DNA of 64,000 nucleotides from Physcomitrium patens (GCF_000002425.4 NC_037261.1:5044825-5108824); one strand, 5' to 3'. Positions 25,292 to 36,955 are shown, numbered from the stretch's first letter. Numbers and translations are program-made. Notes: generated by a model from the letters alone, not told the origin.

Positions 25292-27389
25292 TGTTTTTTA
25301 AAATTTATAATTATTATAAAATTATAATTATTATAAAATTATAAAATTATAAAATTATAAAATTATAAAATTATAAAATTATAAAATTTTAAATAGTAAC
25401 TAGATTAATCTTGTCAAATTCAATTCATGATTGTATAACTAAATTGAATTTGGTACAATTAATTATGTATTTTATTGTATTAAATAAAATATTTTAAATA
25501 TTACTAAAATTTACCAAATTCAACTCAATTCTTATATTTTAATATTACATACTTTAAAATTTATTATACTTAAATATAGTACCAAATTTAATTAATTTTT
25601 GAACTTAATAAATTCAATTAAAATATCAAATTTTTATGATATATTTTATAATTTATTAAAGATATAGTTTTAGTCTTCATATTATATTTATTAGTTATAA
25701 AATTAATGTTTCACTCAAAATATACTTCTTTTTAAATTTAAAATTTTAAAAATATCTAATTTATAAGGCTAATATTTAAAATTTATAATCTAATTATAAT
25801 GAAATAACTACAAAATAAATATATTTTATATCTAAAATATAAAAATATTAATTTAAAATTCTAAAAGCTTTAATTACATTTAGAATTATTTCAAATAAAA
25901 CAAGATAAGTTTAATATACTTTCTTGTACTTAAAATTTAAAAGATATATCTATTTTTAAAATACTTGGTCAAATTATTTTTAATTATTTTTATAAATGCT
26001 TAATACATATTGTAATAGATAAAATTTATTTATAATTATTTTACTAATTATTATATATTTTTTAGATTAATATTTCTAAAACCTAAGAACCACTTGTTTT
26101 ACTTATCTTACAAACCTTAGGCAAATCTTTTGGTTATTAAAGAACTTCAACTAATATTTCTTGATAGCTAGTATATATGGAGGTAAGTTTAGGGCCATTC
26201 TCAATTTTTTCAACATCTATCTTATATTTCAATCTTGCTTCAAGTCTATCTAATTATAATTGACAAGAGTCACTTTATTTCTTTTTGTATCGTATATGGT
26301 TATTTTTTAAATTCATCTTCTTTCTTTCAATTATATAAGAGTATATTATCATTTTAAATTTCTATAATAATTCGTATTTTTAATTTTTTATTTATATACT
26401 CATTTTTTGTTATTTTATTTTTTGAAACTTAATATTCAAATCATAATATAATGAAAATATTAAAAATATTAAAATATCTATATATTTTAAAATTTTGATA
26501 GAATATATGAAGGTATAATTAATATTTAAATCTAAATTATAATTAGGTATTTTTTTGTATATATTTATGGAAATTAAAAAGTAAAAATCAACAAGACAAA
26601 AAAAGAAAAAAAAAAGAAAAAAAAGGTGAAAGATGGAACCATCAAAGAAATACATTCTCTAAAATTAGATATAGTTTATTTATTGAAGCTTAACATAAAA
26701 AACCATAAAAGATAAAATTAAAGATTATATATTTTTACAGGTATTTTTTTCTTCTAATGACACAATAACAAAATAAATTTAAGTTATATAAAATAATTAT
26801 AATAATTTGACAATATAAAGTACTAAAAAATCAAATTAAGAAATTTAAATTTATCTCAAGGAAAAATTGATCATGTGGTTAAAAATTTGAGCCTCACTAA
26901 AGCTTTCTAATGGTATATAGAGTATCATTAAGAAGATACAAGGCTTTAATCTTATCCTCTAGATTGCCTCTAAGATGCTATAAACTACATGCAACTTATA
27001 TATCCAATTTTGTACTATTATTTCTACTAGTTGTTAGTTATTTTAGTTTTTTTATTATGAATCTTATACCAATTCTTCATAATAGCCTCTAAAAATAGAA
27101 AAATTAGTATTATAAGAATCTTTAAAATATATTTTAATAAATTACTAATAAATATTAATTAATTTAAAATTTAAAATAAAAATCCTTTAATTATTTTAAA
27201 GATAGAATATTTGATTAAAATTACTTTATTATTTTGTGATTTTTTACTTAAAAAATCTTTTAAAGTCTAATAAAAAGTTAAAAATTTAATTTAATATTTA
27301 ATATTTTATTTTTTTATTATTTATATTAAAATAAAAAATTTAAAAAATTTACCAAGTCAAATGTGCTTGTAGGATTTTCAAAAAAAATA
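24879..27389. other. Extremely AT-rich block, probably decayed repeats
   Basis: No gene is seen. Contains (TA)n at about 25255-25287 and an 8-bp tandem repeat at about 25331-25388. The composition matches the retrotransposon block to the right, so this is probably older transposon sequence beyond recognition. Confidence 0.45.
25331..25388. repeat. Tandem repeat, unit ATTATAAA, about seven copies
   Basis: Near-perfect head-to-tail 8-mers. Confidence 0.85.
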
Positions 27390-27906
27390 TAATATTTTTG
27401 AAAGATTCTATAATAAGTTAAATTCAATTTATTCTTAAATCCTTTTTGATACCATGATGGTATTATTCAAGCAGTATTTGTAGACATACTTCTATCTAGA
27501 AATATTCTTTTTTGATTTTTATTTTTGATGAAAAAAGATTAGTAACTTTTTTATATTTTGAATTTTTTTAAAGGAATTTATTGCTATATTTAAAAAAAAT
27601 AATTGAAGAAGGACTATAATAAATAAAATTCTAATTTCTACAAAAAAACTTACAATCTACTATTAATTATATTACATGATTCTAAAACATTATTTGTAAT
27701 ATAGATTAAAATGATAAGATTCTTATCAACTAATTTTAATATGATTTAAAAGATAATATTAAAGATCTATTATTGATGATACAAAAAAAAATATTAAAAT
27801 AATTTATTATTCAAATGTGCAATAGATAATTTTTTAAATGCTTCAAGAACAAATATTTGATTGGAGTAGAAAAACCAAGTAATAAAAAAAATCTTTAAGA
27901 ATTTAT
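27390..27906 (+). pseudogene. Ty3/gypsy gag fragment
   Basis: The DNA parallels the gag segments at 41400-41960 and 56415-56880, including the conserved stretch around CTTCTATCTAGAA. In translation, weak echoes of the gag domain appear (F.G.I.QI...F.YPDG.IQ..FI..LLSR), with stops throughout. No zinc knuckle or pol follows because a minus-strand LTR piece begins at about 27908. It is a truncated copy of the same gypsy family, on the plus strand. Confidence 0.55.
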
Positions 27907-27907
27907 A

Positions 27908-28195
27908 AACATGTATTGGTCATGTATATAACTTGTAAGGCAAGTTTTTAATATATATACTATGTAGGCAACTTATACAACAAATAACCAACATGTGCAA
28001 TACATGGCCAAACTTTTAGCTAAGTTTTTAACTTACCAATTACCTATCAATACTTGGAAAGTCAAATTTGTCTCTATAAAGCTTTTAAGAAGTCAAATTA
28101 ATAAAATATTATTAAATTTATTTTCTTTTAACTATATCTATATAATTCATCTAATTTAGATAATTTTTAATATATAAATAAGTATATTTGTGATA
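27908..28195 (-). mobile_element. Gypsy G0: partial 3' LTR
   Basis: Aligns with the minus-strand LTRs at 49094-49633 and 61193-61757 (shared tracts around ACTTGTAAGGYAAGTT and AAAGCTTTTAAGAAG), but the U5-side half is missing; it meets the gag fragment directly. The LTR edge at 28195 is followed by the same purine-tract and 3' non-coding sequence as in the other minus copies. Confidence 0.6.
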
Positions 28196-29733
28196 TTTTA
28201 TCTTCTTCTAGGAATAAGTTCTACAAAGAGTAATAATTACATGTTGAATAGGTTCAAGATGTAACAAATTATATTTGCCACATATTTTGATCTTTATTCC
28301 TATTGAAGATAGTTTATATATCCTCACAACCATTGATAGTGTTTCATATTAAGGCATAAATATCTTTGATCATTATAAAGCCCTTCCTAATGACCTTTAA
28401 ATAAAATATTTGAAATACCATTAGGAGTAGTTTTTTACTTTTAATAAAATCAAAAAATATTGAAAGCTACTTCTAAGTTTGTAATATTAAATGTATTTTA
28501 TTTTTCCATCTATTTTTAAAGGTCTTCATCTCTATTATATTATCTTAAAGGTTGAAAAAATCTCAATGCCTTGTCTAATAATTTAACAAATGATAATTCT
28601 TGAGTTAAATGAGCTGATTGTTGATTTTTTTATTTTTTAATATTACAAATATAAATAAACCTTAAAAAATATTAGAAGATAAAATATAATATTTATTGAA
28701 TATTATTTTCTTTATATGAAAGAATTTCTTGATTTTTATCTTGATTTTAATATATGTTGTCAATAAAAAGCATCAACCTTCATTAATGTATTTGCAAGAT
28801 TCTTAGATAGTTCCCATGTGCATTTACTAATATCTTATACATTAATGTGTAAGATATTTCAACCTATTTTGGTGTTGCTTTGAATCTAAAACTTCTTCTA
28901 TATAAAATTCTTAATTATTGTCAAATTTTATGAAATGAGAAGGCATTTGTCTTCTTCTCAATATATCCATTATCTCATATGGCTCAAAAAAAGATACTTA
29001 GAATGCATGATAGATCTTCATAGATTCATGTAAATATAATTAATATATAATTAAATTAATTTATTTATAATTATAAAATTATTTAAGTCTATAATAATCA
29101 ATTTTTTTTTTGAAAAATAATCTTAATATTACACCAAAGTAATTAAACCTTAATGTAACTTAGAATTAAAGTTGTTTCTTGTAATAGATATATACATTAA
29201 TCTTTTGTTGTTTTTGAGCTTCTTTAAATTGTGCCTTCATTGTTACATATAACTTTGATAAAAAATTTGTAAAATCTTCCATTGCAAGATTATCAACTTT
29301 TAAAAAGTAAAAAATATCAAATTATAGGTGATAATTATCATTACTATAAGTAATAATTATTAAATAAAATAATATATTATATTATTATAAATAAATTCTA
29401 TTAATAATTTTTTTTATTAAATCAACTTAATGGTAGTTTATGATACATTTTAAACATTATTCTAAAATTTAGTTCATATGTTTTATTTATCTATTAATTT
29501 GAAGATAGAAGGCAAAAGATAATTTAATATTTATCTTTAATATGTTGAAAAGAAATTATCAAAATTCAAATATAAATTATAATATTCTATTTTATATAAT
29601 ATCCTTTAATAGCCTATAATAGAATTAGATATTGTCAAGAAATTTTTTATATGTTTCTTTATTTGTGATAGTTTTTGTGTAATAATATCTAAGTTTTTAT
29701 TTTTTTTGATATTTTATTTTATAGTTTTATTTT
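28196..29733 (-). pseudogene. Gypsy G0: 3' part of pol with chromodomain region, truncated
   Basis: Minus-strand relic. In order from the LTR it holds the 3' non-coding segment, the integrase C-terminus with the family string FFEPYEIMDIL (about 28960-29020) and chromodomain remnant, then integrase sequence to about 29690. Many stops are present. It ends where the G1 LTR begins at 29734, so G1 probably inserted into, or replaced, the rest of G0. Confidence 0.55.
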
Positions 29734-30061
29734 TGTTGGACATTTATTTTATTTAAAGAATATAAATATCATGGACATAGGTAGTTATTCCAATAATTAT
29801 CTATATAATTAAATAGAAGTAAGTAAAATTAGATTAATTTCATAATATCATATAAAAAAGCTTCTTATAAGCTTCATAGACATTGCTTTGATTTCATACA
29901 TATTTATAGTTGATTGATAGGTTAGAAACTTGATCAAAAAATTAGATATGTATTATATGTCTTAATAGCTTGTAGAACAAGCTAACTATGTAGTGCACAT
30001 ATAGATAACTTGTCTTGTAAGTTAAGGCACATATCTAGCAAAGTCAACATGTATTAGAGAT
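29734..30061 (+). mobile_element. Gypsy G1: 5' LTR, left piece
   Basis: Starts TGTTGGACATT and aligns with the G2 LTR read from the minus strand at 48050. Contains the family segments CTTCTTATAAGCTTCATAGA and CTTGTAAGTTAAGGCAC. Interrupted at GAGAT (30057-30061) by the outer copia; the LTR resumes at 40653. The two pieces total about 578 bp, close to the 565-580 bp of the other LTRs of this family. Confidence 0.75.
30057..30061. repeat. Target duplication GAGAT of the outer copia, left copy
   Basis: Identical to 40648-40652. Removing the copia plus one copy restores the alignment to the uninterrupted LTR of G2. Confidence 0.8.
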
Positions 30062-30410
30062 CAATAAAATAAATGTTGGACAAATAAAAGATATTACCTA
30101 ACGTAAGTTGTTAATGATTAAAGGACAACAAAAGGTAATAAGAAAGTTACCAAGGTGGCAGCTAGGATTTATAGTGGTAGCTAAGTTAAGTAGTTGCTAG
30201 GATTTGGAGTGGCAGCTAGGTTAAGTGGAATCTAGGGTTCAATTGGATGAAGTAAAGATGAATGCAAATGAAGTTGAACTACAATGGATGTAAATCCTAC
30301 CTATAAATAAAAGGTGTTGGAAGTGAGAGGCATCTCATTCCATACTTTTTTTCTATTTAACCTTATTGATTTCTACTTACTTGTGTCTTACTTATTGTGT
30401 TTTTTCAATA
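30062..30410 (+). repeat. Outer copia 5' LTR
   Basis: 349 bp. Begins CAATAAAATAAATG where the 3' copy has TGATAAAGTAAATA, so the terminal TG has mutated here. Ends TTCAATA, as do all four LTRs of this family. Confidence 0.85.
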
Positions 30411-30424
30411 GGTTATGGGCCCAC
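30411..30424 (+). promoter_or_regulatory. Outer copia primer binding site, half-tRNA type
   Basis: GGTTATGGGCCCAC directly follows the LTR. It is the reverse complement of the anticodon stem-loop of plant initiator tRNA-Met (GUGGGCCCAUAACC, anticodon CAU, recalled from the known tRNA), not of the tRNA 3' end. Drosophila copia and yeast Ty5 use this kind of site with a cleaved tRNA half as primer. Confidence 0.7.
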
Positions 30425-30555
30425 ACACTTAATTGTCCTTCTCAAGTAGGTTAAAATTAATTGTTAGTTGTTGCTTTTGTGTGGAATAGATCTTATGGTA
30501 TTTGTTGATGTTAGGATTTGTATAATCTAATCTTATATTTTGGCTTGTTGAGGTT

Positions 30556-30905
30556 TGTTAAAGTAAATAGAGGATAAGATAGAAGGTAAAAGATATTATC
30601 TTAGATAAGTTGCTAATGATCAAAGGACAGCAAAAGGATAAAGGAAAGTTACCAAGATGGTGGCTAGGATCATAAGTGGTGGCTAGGGTTATAGGTGGCG
30701 GCTAGGATTTAAAGTGACGGCTAGGTTAAGAGGATTCTAGGATTTAGTTGGATGAAAGTAAGATGAATATTAGCCAAAATAGATGTAACCTCTACCTATA
30801 AGTAAAGAGTGCTGGAAGTAAGAGGCATATCATTCCATACATTTCTTGTATCTAACCTTGCCGATTTCTACTTACTTGTGTCTTGCTTATTATGTTTCTT
30901 CAATA
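30556..30905 (+). repeat. Inner copia 5' LTR
   Basis: Starts TGTTAAAGTAAAT and ends TTCTTCAATA. It carries four tandem 19-bp units at 30656-30731 in the probable U3. Confidence 0.88.
30656..30731 (+). repeat. Four 19-bp tandem repeats in copia U3
   Basis: Units begin at 30656, 30675, 30694 and 30713, each built on GTGGYGGCTAGG. The same motif is repeated with decay in the other three LTRs. Repeated U3 boxes act as transcription enhancers in the tobacco copia elements Tnt1 and Tto1; a like role here is inference. Confidence 0.75.
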
Positions 30906-30917
30906 GGTTATGGGCCC
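30906..30917 (+). promoter_or_regulatory. Inner copia primer binding site, half-tRNA type
   Basis: GGTTATGGGCCC follows the LTR without a gap, the same 12 bases as in the outer element, despite the decay of the surrounding leader. Confidence 0.7.
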
Positions 30918-31387
30918 TTACACACTTTGTTGTGCTATTCAAGTAAGTTGAAGTCATTTGCTGGTTGTTGCTCTTGTGTGGAATAGATCTTATGGTGTTT
31001 GCTGATGTTAGTGATTCTACAATCTAATCTAGTGTTTTGACTTGTAGAGGTTCTGATTTGGACCTTATAGATCTCTTACATTAGTTTGAAGGTTCTTAAC
31101 TCCTAGGATTAAGTGATTAAGACCTTATACAAAGACCTTTATAGTGTCTTTGATTTTGTGATGAGAAAGTGAATTTTATGAGTGGAAGAACTTAATGGTG
31201 AGGTTGATTGGAGTTCACATACTTGTAAGAAGCTTCAAAAGTTGATTTTGGAGTATTTGGAGTGAAGAAACATTCATTTGTTCAATAGAAGGTATTATGA
31301 GATTTTGCTAGTACAAAATTGTTTTAGTGATTTTAAGCACATAGAGATTCTTTTTCTTGATTTGTTTTGATAGACCTCTTCTAAGAC

Positions 31388-32248
31388 ATGGCTTCAAGTG
31401 AGAGTGAAGGTTTGAGAGTAATTGAGAAGTTTAGAGGTGACAATTTCTACCATTGGAAGGTCAAAATGGAGCTTTTGTTGGCATCTTTGGACCTTTGGGA
31501 CATTATAGATGAAAGTGAAGAGCCTCCAAGTACGCATGCTGATGCTAAAGAGAGGAAGGACTTTACAAGATGAGAAAAGAAGGCTTTTGGCATGATTGCC
31601 ACTAATTTGGATGAAGCCAACTTTTCTCACATCATCTCTTGCAAAGGACCAGCAGAAGCATGGAAGACTCTTTGCAACATATATGAGAGCAAGAACTTGT
31701 CCAATATCATCTTCACAAAGAAAAAATTCTTCACTTGCAAGATGGAAGAAGGTGAAGACTTCATGGCTCATATCAACAAGATAAAAACCCTTGCTAATCA
31801 ACTTGCTATTATTGACAAGCCTTTAGAAGAGAGTGATATTGTCATGACTTTGCTTATGAGCCTTTTCGAGTCCTACAACTACCTCATTGTGGCATTGGAA
31901 TCCATCAAAATAAAAGAACTCATAATAGATTATGTGACGGCAAGACTTGTCCATGAAGTGACCAAGAAGAAAGAAAAAGAGCCCCAAAGTGAGGATTCGG
32001 CTCTGCTTTCAAGGCAAAGCAAGGAAAGTCATCCTAACCAATGTGGCAATATGAGAACTTGCTTCATTTGTAGAAAACTAGGTCACTTTGCTCAAAATTG
32101 CTACAAGGCTAAGAAAGGAGATAGAAAAAGTACAAACATATTCATGATGAATATGGAGGTGATGATTATGCATTCATGGCAAGTGAAGGCACTTCCATGG
32201 CTGCCATGTCCAAGTGGATCATTGATTCTCGTGCCACCAAGCACATGA
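31388..32248 (+). pseudogene. Inner copia gag (one in-frame stop, then frameshift)
   Basis: ATG at 31388 opens MASSESEGLRVIEKF, then the gag core with FYHWKVKMELLLASLDLWD, a typical copia gag start. TGA at 31571-31573 interrupts after 61 residues, apparently a CGA-to-TGA change, and the frame goes on with MIATNLDEANFSHIISCKG. The middle matches the UBN2-type copia gag domain. A CCHC zinc knuckle, CFICRKLGHFAQNC, lies at 32060-32101 and would bind RNA. After it a frameshift puts gag out of frame with the protease, and the frame ends at 32248. The protein would form virus-like particles if intact; here it cannot. Confidence 0.85.
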
Positions 32249-33755
32249 CTCTATAAAAGTGTTCATTTGACACTTATGAAGAGATTTTAATAGCAAATAT
32301 CCTCATGGGAGACAATGGCATAGTATAAGCTATTGGAATGGACTCCATTGTTATAGAGATTGTTGTGAAAGGCCAAACCAAGAAGATCAGATTGAAGGAC
32401 GTCTTATATGTACCAAAGATGAAGAAAAACCTCTTCTCGATGAGTAAACTTGTTTCACATGGTTATAAAGTGTAATTTGATAAGAATGGATGTTTTGTGA
32501 AGACATTGAAAGGAGATCATATTGCAAAGGGTTTAAAGATGGCAACCTCTACTTCATCAAGTGTAAGAAGGTGAATGGAGTTGAAGTGGCGACATTTGCT
32601 GAATTTCCTCAAGATCAAGACAAGTTTGGCATTTGGCATCGACGCCTTAGTTATTTGAATGCCAAGAGCATGAAGGAGCTCCAATCCATGGTAAGTGACT
32701 TAGATCTTAGTCATGTAAGCTACAATGCTATGATACTTACTTGTGAAGGTTGTAGTCAAGGTAAACAACAAATGGCCTCATTTCTAAGTGGAGTTGCAAC
32801 ACTTGCAACCAAGTTATTGGAAATTGTCCATTCTGATGTTTGTGGACCTATGAGGATGCCATCAATAGGAAGTACAAGATATTTTGTCACATTAATTGAT
32901 GACTTTTCAAGGAAAGTATGGACTTTCATCGTCAAAGCAAAGAGTGAGTGTTTCACAAGGTTTAAGGAGTTTAAGGCACTTATAGAGAAGCAATGTGAAT
33001 GCAAAATCAAGGTATTGCATACAGACAATGGAAGTGAATATATGTCAAAGTAATTCAATGATTTCTTAAAATTACATGGTATTACAAGATAAACCTCCTT
33101 TCTTTACATTCTACAACAAAATGGAGTTACTGAAAGAGCAAATCGGACCATTGTAGAGATGGCAAGGAGTATGCTTCATGCACAATACCTTGGACATGAG
33201 TTTTGGGCAAAAATAGTGATGAATGCAGTATACACAAGAAATAGGTGTCCTATAAGTGCACTTACATCAATGACATCAGAAGAAGCTTGGAGTAGGAAAA
33301 AACCTTGTGTTCTTACATGAAGACCTTTGGATGCATAGCATATGCAAAGATACCAGATTGTATGAGATCAAAATTCGATGCAAAAGGTAAAAAATGTGTG
33401 TTTGTTGGATATTGTGAAAGTACAAAGGCTTATAGGCTCATGTGTTTGGAGACTAAAAAGATCATCAAAAGTCGTGATGTTGAGTTTTTGGAGCACAAGA
33501 GTGCTTGTGAGTACTTAGAGATGTGTTCAAGTAGGAGTAATGGTGTGTTTGTGGACACATCTTCAAATTCAGCAAAGAAGGAAGAAGACAAAGACAATGA
33601 TGGTTGTAAAGATGGAAATGAAGATAAAGAGACAAAGAAGGTGGATAAGAAGGCCTCTATAATTGCTAAGACCAACAATGAAGAACATGAAGATATTGAT
33701 GATGATGGTAATGAGGATTATGAACCTTTGAGTGAGAAAAGACTATTTTGAAAAG
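32150..33755 (+). pseudogene. Inner copia protease and integrase (broken)
   Basis: Protease active-site region IIDSRATKHMT near 32218-32251, where copia proteases usually have DSGA, so the glycine is lost. Integrase follows: the zinc-binding part shows WHRRLSYLN and CEGCSQGKQ (the second His has become Tyr), and the catalytic core shows HSDVCGPM (about 32830) and HTDNGSEY (about 33020), then ERANRTI (about 33130). Stops occur at the end of the protease and after the second Asp region, and there is a frameshift near 33300. The tail runs to 33751 with the copia-typical KCVFVGY and an acidic, lysine-rich stretch. Confidence 0.82.
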
Positions 33756-33919
33756 AAAAGAAGGTTGGAGGTGATCATGGAGTGCAACAAGTTGAGTCTT
33801 CTTCAAATAAAAAGAGATATCCTTTGAGAGATAGAAAATAACATGGTGAATAGTAGAAGGACTATATTTTTCTTCAAGTAAGTAAAGAATATGTCAATGT
33901 TGCATTTCTTGCTGATCTG

Positions 33920-35480
33920 TTGAGTTTATGTGATGCAATGAAGTCCACGGATGCTATGAAGTGGGAGAATGCTATGGAAGAAGAGTACAAATTACTCATG
34001 GACAATGGAACATGGGAATTGACTCAACTTCCACCAAATCGAGCTTCAATTAGTTGTAAGTGGGTGTTTAGAACCAAAAGGGATGCAATGGATAATATTG
34101 TGAGGTGTAAGGCAAGATTCGTTGTCAAAGACTACTCACAAGTTGCTGATATTGATTTCAATGAGACATTTGTTCTCGTGGCCAAATTCACCACCATTAG
34201 AACCATTGTTGCAATTGGGGCAGCAATGGACATGGAGATGCACCAAATGGATGTGAAGACGGCTTTTTTGAATGGAGAATTGGAAGAAGACATCTACATA
34301 GATCAACTTCAAAGATTTGTTGAAGAAGGCAAACAACATCTTCTGTGTAAGTTGAAGAAATCTTTGTATGGGCTTAAGCAATTATTAAAGGTATGGTACC
34401 AACGTATCGACACCTTCTTTGTGAATGAAGGATTTGTGAGGAGTGAGGCTGATCATTCTATATATGTGATGCAATCAAAAGCCTTTTTGTTGATTGTTAT
34501 TCTTTATGTTGATGATTTGATCATTTTGACCAATAATTTGAAAAAAGATGGATTGGTTGAAGGCAAAGTTAGCAAAAGAATTTGAAATGAGTGATTTGGG
34601 AGAGCTCCACTATTGCTTAGGAGTGGAATTTGTGAGAGATCAAGCTAAGAAGATCATTATATTGAGCCAAAAGTAGTACATTAAAGAAGTGTTGAAACGG
34701 TTCAACATGGAGGAGTGCAAGTCCATTGGAACACCTTTGGAGGTAAATTTGAAGTTGATGAAGCTCACGGATGAGGAATTTACTAAAGTTGAAGAAGAAA
34801 TGAAAGATGTTCCATATAAGGCAGCAGTAGGCTCACTTATGTATGCAATGGTTGGTACAAAGGTGGATCTTGCATATGCGGTGAGTGTTGTGAGTCAACA
34901 CATGTCAAAAGCTGGACCAATTCATTGGGCAACCATTAAGAGGATCTTGAGGTACTTAAAAGGTACTTTGAACTTCAAATTGTATCTTGGAGGTGATAGT
35001 ATTATATTGCATGGATATTGTGATGCGGATTGGGCTAGAGATGCAAATGATAGAAGATCAACAATAGGATATGTATTCATTGTTGGAGTAGGAACAATTT
35101 CATGGAATTGTAAGAGACAACCAACAATTGCAAGGTGTACAATGGAGGCAGAATACATGGCAGTAAGTCATGGTGCAATGGAGGCAATATGACTAAGACA
35201 AGTTCTAGAAGACATTGGACTTGTGCAATTGGAAGCAACTCCAATAAAATGTGACAATCAAAGATGCCTTATTTTTACAAAGAATCCAAAGCATCATTCA
35301 AAGATAAAACTTATTGACATTCAACATCACTTCATATGGGAGAAGATTGAGATGGGAGTAATTGACATGAAATATTGTGCAACGGAAGACATGCTTGCTG
35401 ATTTACTCACAAAAGCACTGGTAAAGGATAGACATCACAAATTAACAAAGGATTTAGGATTATTAGCCTTTGACCAATAG
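33920..35480 (+). pseudogene. Inner copia reverse transcriptase and RNase H (broken)
   Basis: RT segment 33920-34585 carries CKWVFRTK, QMDVKTAFLNGELEEDIY and LKKSLYGLKQ, with the catalytic YVDD at 34505-34516 intact. A frameshift near 34545 separates it from 34689-35480, which holds the connection and RNase H: HWATIKRILRYLKGT, GYCDADWA, MEAEYMAV and the C-terminal DMLADLLTKAL. A stop (TGA) sits near 35190. RT would copy the element RNA into DNA and RNase H remove the template. Confidence 0.85.
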
Positions 35481-35490
35481 CAAAGTGGAA
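35481..35490 (+). promoter_or_regulatory. Inner copia polypurine tract
   Basis: AAAGTGGAAG directly before the 3' LTR; the outer copy has the same tract before 40299. It would prime plus-strand DNA synthesis. Confidence 0.65.
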
Positions 35491-35844
35491 GTGTTAAAGT
35501 AAATGGAGGATAAGATAGAAGGTAAAAGATATTGTCTTAGATAAGTTGCTAATGGTCAAAGGTCAAAGGTCAACAAAAGGATGAAAGAAAGTTACCAAGG
35601 TGGTAGCTAGGATCATAAGTGGCAGCTAGGGTTATAGGTGGCAGCTAAGGTTTAAAGTGACTGCTAGATTAAGAAGATTCTAGGGTTTAGTTGGATGAAA
35701 GTAAGATGAATACTAGCCAAAATGGATGTAACCTCTACCTATAAGTAAAGGGTGCTGGAAGTAAGAGGCATCTCATTCCACACTTTTTTTTGCATCTAAC
35801 TGATTTCTACTTACTTGTGTCTTGCTTATTGTGTTTCTTCAATA
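35491..35844 (+). repeat. Inner copia 3' LTR
   Basis: 354 bp, starts TGTTAAAGTAAAT and ends TTCTTCAATA, followed by the AGGTT duplication and then the resumed outer-element leader. Has an extra GGTCAAA unit and a short deletion compared with the 5' copy. Confidence 0.88.
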
Positions 35845-36193
35845 AGGTTCTGATTTGGACCTTATAGATCTCTAACATCTGTTTGAAGGTTCTTAATTCC
35901 TAGGATTGAGTGATTAAGACCTTATACAAAGACCTTGATAGTGTCTTTAGTGTTGTGGAAGTTTTAGTAAAAAAATAAATTTTATGAGTTAAAAAACTTG
36001 ATAATGAAGCTGATTGGAGTCCACATACTTATTAGAAGCTTTGAAAGTTGAATTGGCAGTGTTTGGAGTGAAGAAACATTCATTTGTTCATAAGAGGGCA
36101 TTTTGAGGTTTTGCTAGTGTAAAATTATTTTGGTGATTTTAAGCACATAAAGACTCTTTTTTTTGATATTTTTTAATAGACTTATTCTTAAAC

Positions 36194-36955
36194 ATGGCTT
36201 CTAATGAAGGTGAAGGTTTGAGAATAATTGAGAAGTTTAAAGGTGACAATTTCTACCATTGGAAGGTGAAAGTGAAACTTTTGTTGGCATCTTTGGATCT
36301 TTGAGATATTGTAGATGAAAGTGAAGAGCCTCCAAACACGCATGTTGATGTTAAAGAGATGAAGAACTTTATATGACATGAAAAGAAGGCTTTTGGTATG
36401 ATTGCCATGAATTTGGATGAAGCCAATTTTTTTCACATCATCTCTTGTAAAGGACCAACAAAAGTATGGAAGATCCTTTGTAATATATATGAGAGCAAGA
36501 ACTTATCCAATATCATCTTCACAAGAAAGAAATTCTTCACTTGCAAGATGGAAGAAGGTGATGACCTCATGGCTCATGTCAATAAGGTAAAGGCTCTTGC
36601 TAATCAATTTGTAATTGTTGAAAAGCCTTTAGAAGAGAGAGATATTGTCATATCCTAGCTTATGAGCCTTCTCGAGTCCTACAACTACTTCATTATGGCA
36701 TTGAAGTCCATCAAATTAAAAGAGCTCACAATAGATTATATGATGACAAGACTTATTCATGAAGTAACCAAGAGGAAAGAAAAAGAGCCTCAAAGGAAGA
36801 TTCGGCTCTTTTTTCAAGAAAAGGCAAGAGAAGTTATTCTAATCAATGTGGCAATATAAGAACTTATTTCATTTGTAGAAAATCATGTCATTTTGCTAGA
36901 AATTACTGCAAAGTTAAGAAAGGAGATAGAAAAAGTGCAAATAATGCTGGTGATA
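36194..36955 (+). pseudogene. Outer copia gag (several stops)
   Basis: ATG at 36194, same start context as the inner gag. Stops occur within the first 60 codons (a Trp codon changed to TGA after the SLDL string, and another before the HEKKAFGM string), at 36656-36658 and at 36857-36859. The zinc knuckle is damaged. Clearly older than the inner copy, with the same domain plan. Confidence 0.8.

Larger units (their letters stand above)
30556..35844 (+). mobile_element. Inner Ty1/copia element
   Basis: A complete-length copy of about 5.3 kb inserted in the leader of its relative, 145 bp after the outer LTR. LTRs are 30556-30905 (350 bp) and 35491-35844 (354 bp), flanked by AGGTT at 30551-30555 and 35845-35849. 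The LTRs differ at roughly 28 positions plus two small indels by hand count, less than the outer pair, which agrees with a later insertion. Internal order is PBS, gag, protease, integrase, RT, RNase H, polypurine tract. Stops and frameshifts break gag-pol. Confidence 0.9.

Noticed and set aside
30556-31080. A longer inner LTR ending TCTTACA at 31080 (partner end TCTAACA at 35877)
   Set aside because: It would need a large deletion in the 3' copy, and the matching sequence past 35850 is explained as the resumed leader of the outer element after the AGGTT duplication.
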